From Acanthochromis polyacanthus (Eukaryota; Chordata; Actinopteri; Pomacentridae), in the NCBI RefSeq assembly GCF_021347895.1, contig NC_067135.1, positions 434,001 through 498,000 of the forward strand: a stretch of DNA of 64,000 nucleotides, written 5' to 3'. Under the pieces are notes generated by a model. The model was not told where the DNA came from. It made no database searches and saw nothing but the letters and a program-made list of their open reading frames with translations. The translations under genes were made by a program, and so were the position numbers. This document shows, piece after piece, positions 62,440 through 64,000 of this stretch (the stretch's first letter is position 1; each line of letters begins with the position of its first letter).

Positions 62440-63340
62440 CCTGTTTTTCAGTCTCATATTGTTGAAATAAGGTTCTGATAGACTCCAGATGTGACCAGAT
62501 GTTCAGCAGCAAGTCCAGTGTTGCTCTACATGATGATGCACACCTGAGTGACCACAACCAGTAACTTTGAGAACGGCTCTCATTAACTGTGGCATCGTTT
62601 CCATAAGCTTCTGTAATGTCCCAGGATTTATTTCTGTCCAGAGATACATTCATTTTCTACCAAGAGCTTCTATTGATGATGGGAGCATTGGACAAAAGTC
62701 TTCTCCAGAACATACCAGAGGTTCTCAGTGAGGTCTGGACTCTGTGGAGGACAATCCATCTCCTGCTCCCTGATCCACTCCTTCTCAATGTGAGCTCCAT
62801 GAATCCTGGCATCGTCTTCTTGGAACATGTAGAAAACCTCCACTGATTCAAAGACCTGGTCCTTCAGTATCTTCAGGTAGTCAGCTGACCTCATTCTTTG
62901 GGAACATAACGTCGGTGAACCTGACTGACCCCAGATCATAACGCTAACCCCCACTAGCAATGATGAGGGCATCACTTCATCCGCCTCCATTCTTACCCTG
63001 ATCCCCCCATCACTCTAGAACAGGGTAGATCTCGACTCATCAGACCACATTTGTTCCTGAAGATGATGGTTCTCCACTATCCTTCAGGTTCTAATGATGT
63101 GTTGAATGCTTCTTAACCTGATTTTAGTTGTTTCATTTCCATAGTTGTTTTCTTTGCTTGATGCAGGCCAATAATTTGACCCTTCTGAGACAGATTAGCA
63201 TCCTTTCCATGACCACAGGATATGTCTATGGTTGTTTAGAAATGAGAAGCTCCAAGTGTTAGAGCCAGAATCCAGCAGCACCTCCATTTTCTGAGACGAC
63301 TCAGGCTTTTTCCTGATCTTTTATTGAGGAACCATCAAGT
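62440..63340 (-). pseudogene. Tc1-like transposase remnant, right arm
   Basis: Minus-strand frame 62990-62670 reads [38 protein letters not shown] (second catalytic Asp), [17 protein letters not shown] (third catalytic Glu). The part encoding the first Asp (62990-63060) and N-terminal helices continues leftward in gene direction with stops. Collinear, unlike the left-arm copy. Confidence 0.8.
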
Positions 63341-63815
63341 CCAGACTTGTCATATCATGGAAGTCCTGCTCCCCTCATGTTGTTTACTCAGACCTCCATC
63401 AGTCTCCCTTCTGACCCGTCACATGTCCTGTTCACTGAGTCTGAACTGTTGGATTGAGGCAGGAGGTCCAGAGTCCTGCTGGATTTAGACCTCTTCTATC
63501 CCTCATCAGCCTCGTAAAGGAGCAGCTGTGTGTTCTGATGTGTGTCTTTTATTTTTTATGTCATTGAATCTTATCCACACAACTAGGGTTATATGTTATG
63601 AACTTTATGTGTTCTGCTATGTGTTGGTGTGCAGCTTATTTTTTTTAGATACAGATTTCTCCCAGGGGAGGCACTAAAGTGAAGCTGAACAGCAGCAGCT
63701 CTGAATGTTTGCTGTCAGCTTGTTTTTCTTGTTGTTGTTGTTGTTGTGCGGACAGTCAGTAGGAGGAGGGCGTAACCGAGGGCAACATGATGACACACAC
63801 TTCCTGACAAACACA

Positions 63816-63824
63816 CTATAAAAG
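63816..63824 (+). promoter_or_regulatory. TATA box of the inverted gene copy (copy B)
   Basis: CTATAAAAG followed by GACCAATCAGAGCAGGATGC as in copy A. The 5' UTR runs to the window end with three 36-bp units (GGCCTTCAGGACCCTCA...). By comparison with copy A the ATG should lie about 25 bp beyond position 64000. Confidence 0.6.
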
Positions 63825-64000
63825 ACCAATCAGAGCAGGATGCAGTCAGAACCTGCAGGACCCCTGATACCCGGACCGACCCGTACAGACGAGGCCTTCA
63901 GGACCCTCACAACCCACCCGGACATACGAGTCCTTCAGGACCCTCAGAACTGACTTGGACATATAGGACCTTCAGGACCCTCAGAACCGACCCACTGCAC

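Larger units (their letters stand above)
61598..64000. repeat. Right arm of the large inverted duplication
   Basis: Inverse copy of 16988-18870, truncated by the window end. It keeps the Tc1 remnant uninverted and a third copy of the 36-bp 5' UTR unit (two in the left arm). Confidence 0.88.

Overview
The window looks like genomic DNA of a ray-finned (teleost) fish. It holds PIF/Harbinger, hAT, Tc1, gypsy-type and L2-type elements in typical fish form, an 18S rDNA scrap with vertebrate-like sequence, many minisatellites, and interrupted genes with GT-AG introns. A 100-N assembly gap lies at 33443-33542.

Layout. 1-7.4 kb: sparse host DNA with a PIF/Harbinger element (731-2293), a minisatellite, a possible minus-strand last exon (4041-4285) and a foldback element that has captured the start of 18S rDNA (4841-6163). 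7.4-13.5 kb: an L2-clade LINE with decayed ORF1 and ORF2. 14.8-15.3 kb: a gypsy gag remnant. 15.9-17.1 kb: promoter, signal-peptide exon and second exon of an unrecognised secreted-protein gene on the minus strand. Its promoter and 5' UTR reappear inverted at 63.8-64.0 kb, so the window is bracketed by an inverted gene duplication (arms about 16988-18870 and 61600-64000), each arm carrying the same Tc1 remnant. Between the arms lie a solo LTR with GAATC target duplication, a hAT element with CTCTGAGG target duplication and a nested TIR element, a probable Ser-rich membrane-protein gene on the minus strand (23355-26283), and then a 35-kb retroelement array.

The array (26451-61597) is the main find. 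It consists of Penelope-like elements (PLEs) and non-autonomous relatives, all pointing outward from a centre near the gap: minus-strand units on the left (families F1, E, E, F2, D, G) and plus-strand units on the right (A', A, B, G, D x5, E x2, C). Family labels are mine. Unit B (41940-48553) looks intact. It has 1127-bp direct repeats, a 747-codon ORF1 ending in an SGNH/GDSL-esterase-like domain, and an ORF2 with PLE reverse transcriptase plus a GIY-YIG endonuclease. ORF2 lies in the -1 frame, and the overlap holds an in-phase TTTAAAC slippery heptamer followed, 6 nt later, by a hairpin. The same arrangement recurs in the diverged unit A, so ORF2 is probably made as an ORF1-ORF2 frameshift fusion.

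Units share a TATA box 28-31 nt upstream of a GCTCATT initiator, then a hammerhead-ribozyme core (18 copies, covarying stems), then hairpins ending in a GCGCCTTTAGTTGTTTG-like tail in the coding families, then the start of ORF1. Nearly all truncated or non-autonomous units stop at one place: a GGATGGACCGTGCACC block followed by a C-rich/G-rich hairpin and CCTAACC, beyond which telomere-like CCCTAA repeats begin. In coding units the same bases encode ORF1 residues Trp-Met-Asp-Arg-Ala and Pro-Asn-Arg-Pro. The combination of PLE RT, esterase, hammerheads and telomeric repeats resembles rotifer terminons, but here with an endonuclease-bearing PLE in a vertebrate. The antisense strand of D, E and G carries repeated 15-28 nt pseudo-exons with strong splice sites and GGGTCTACCC boxes that I cannot explain.
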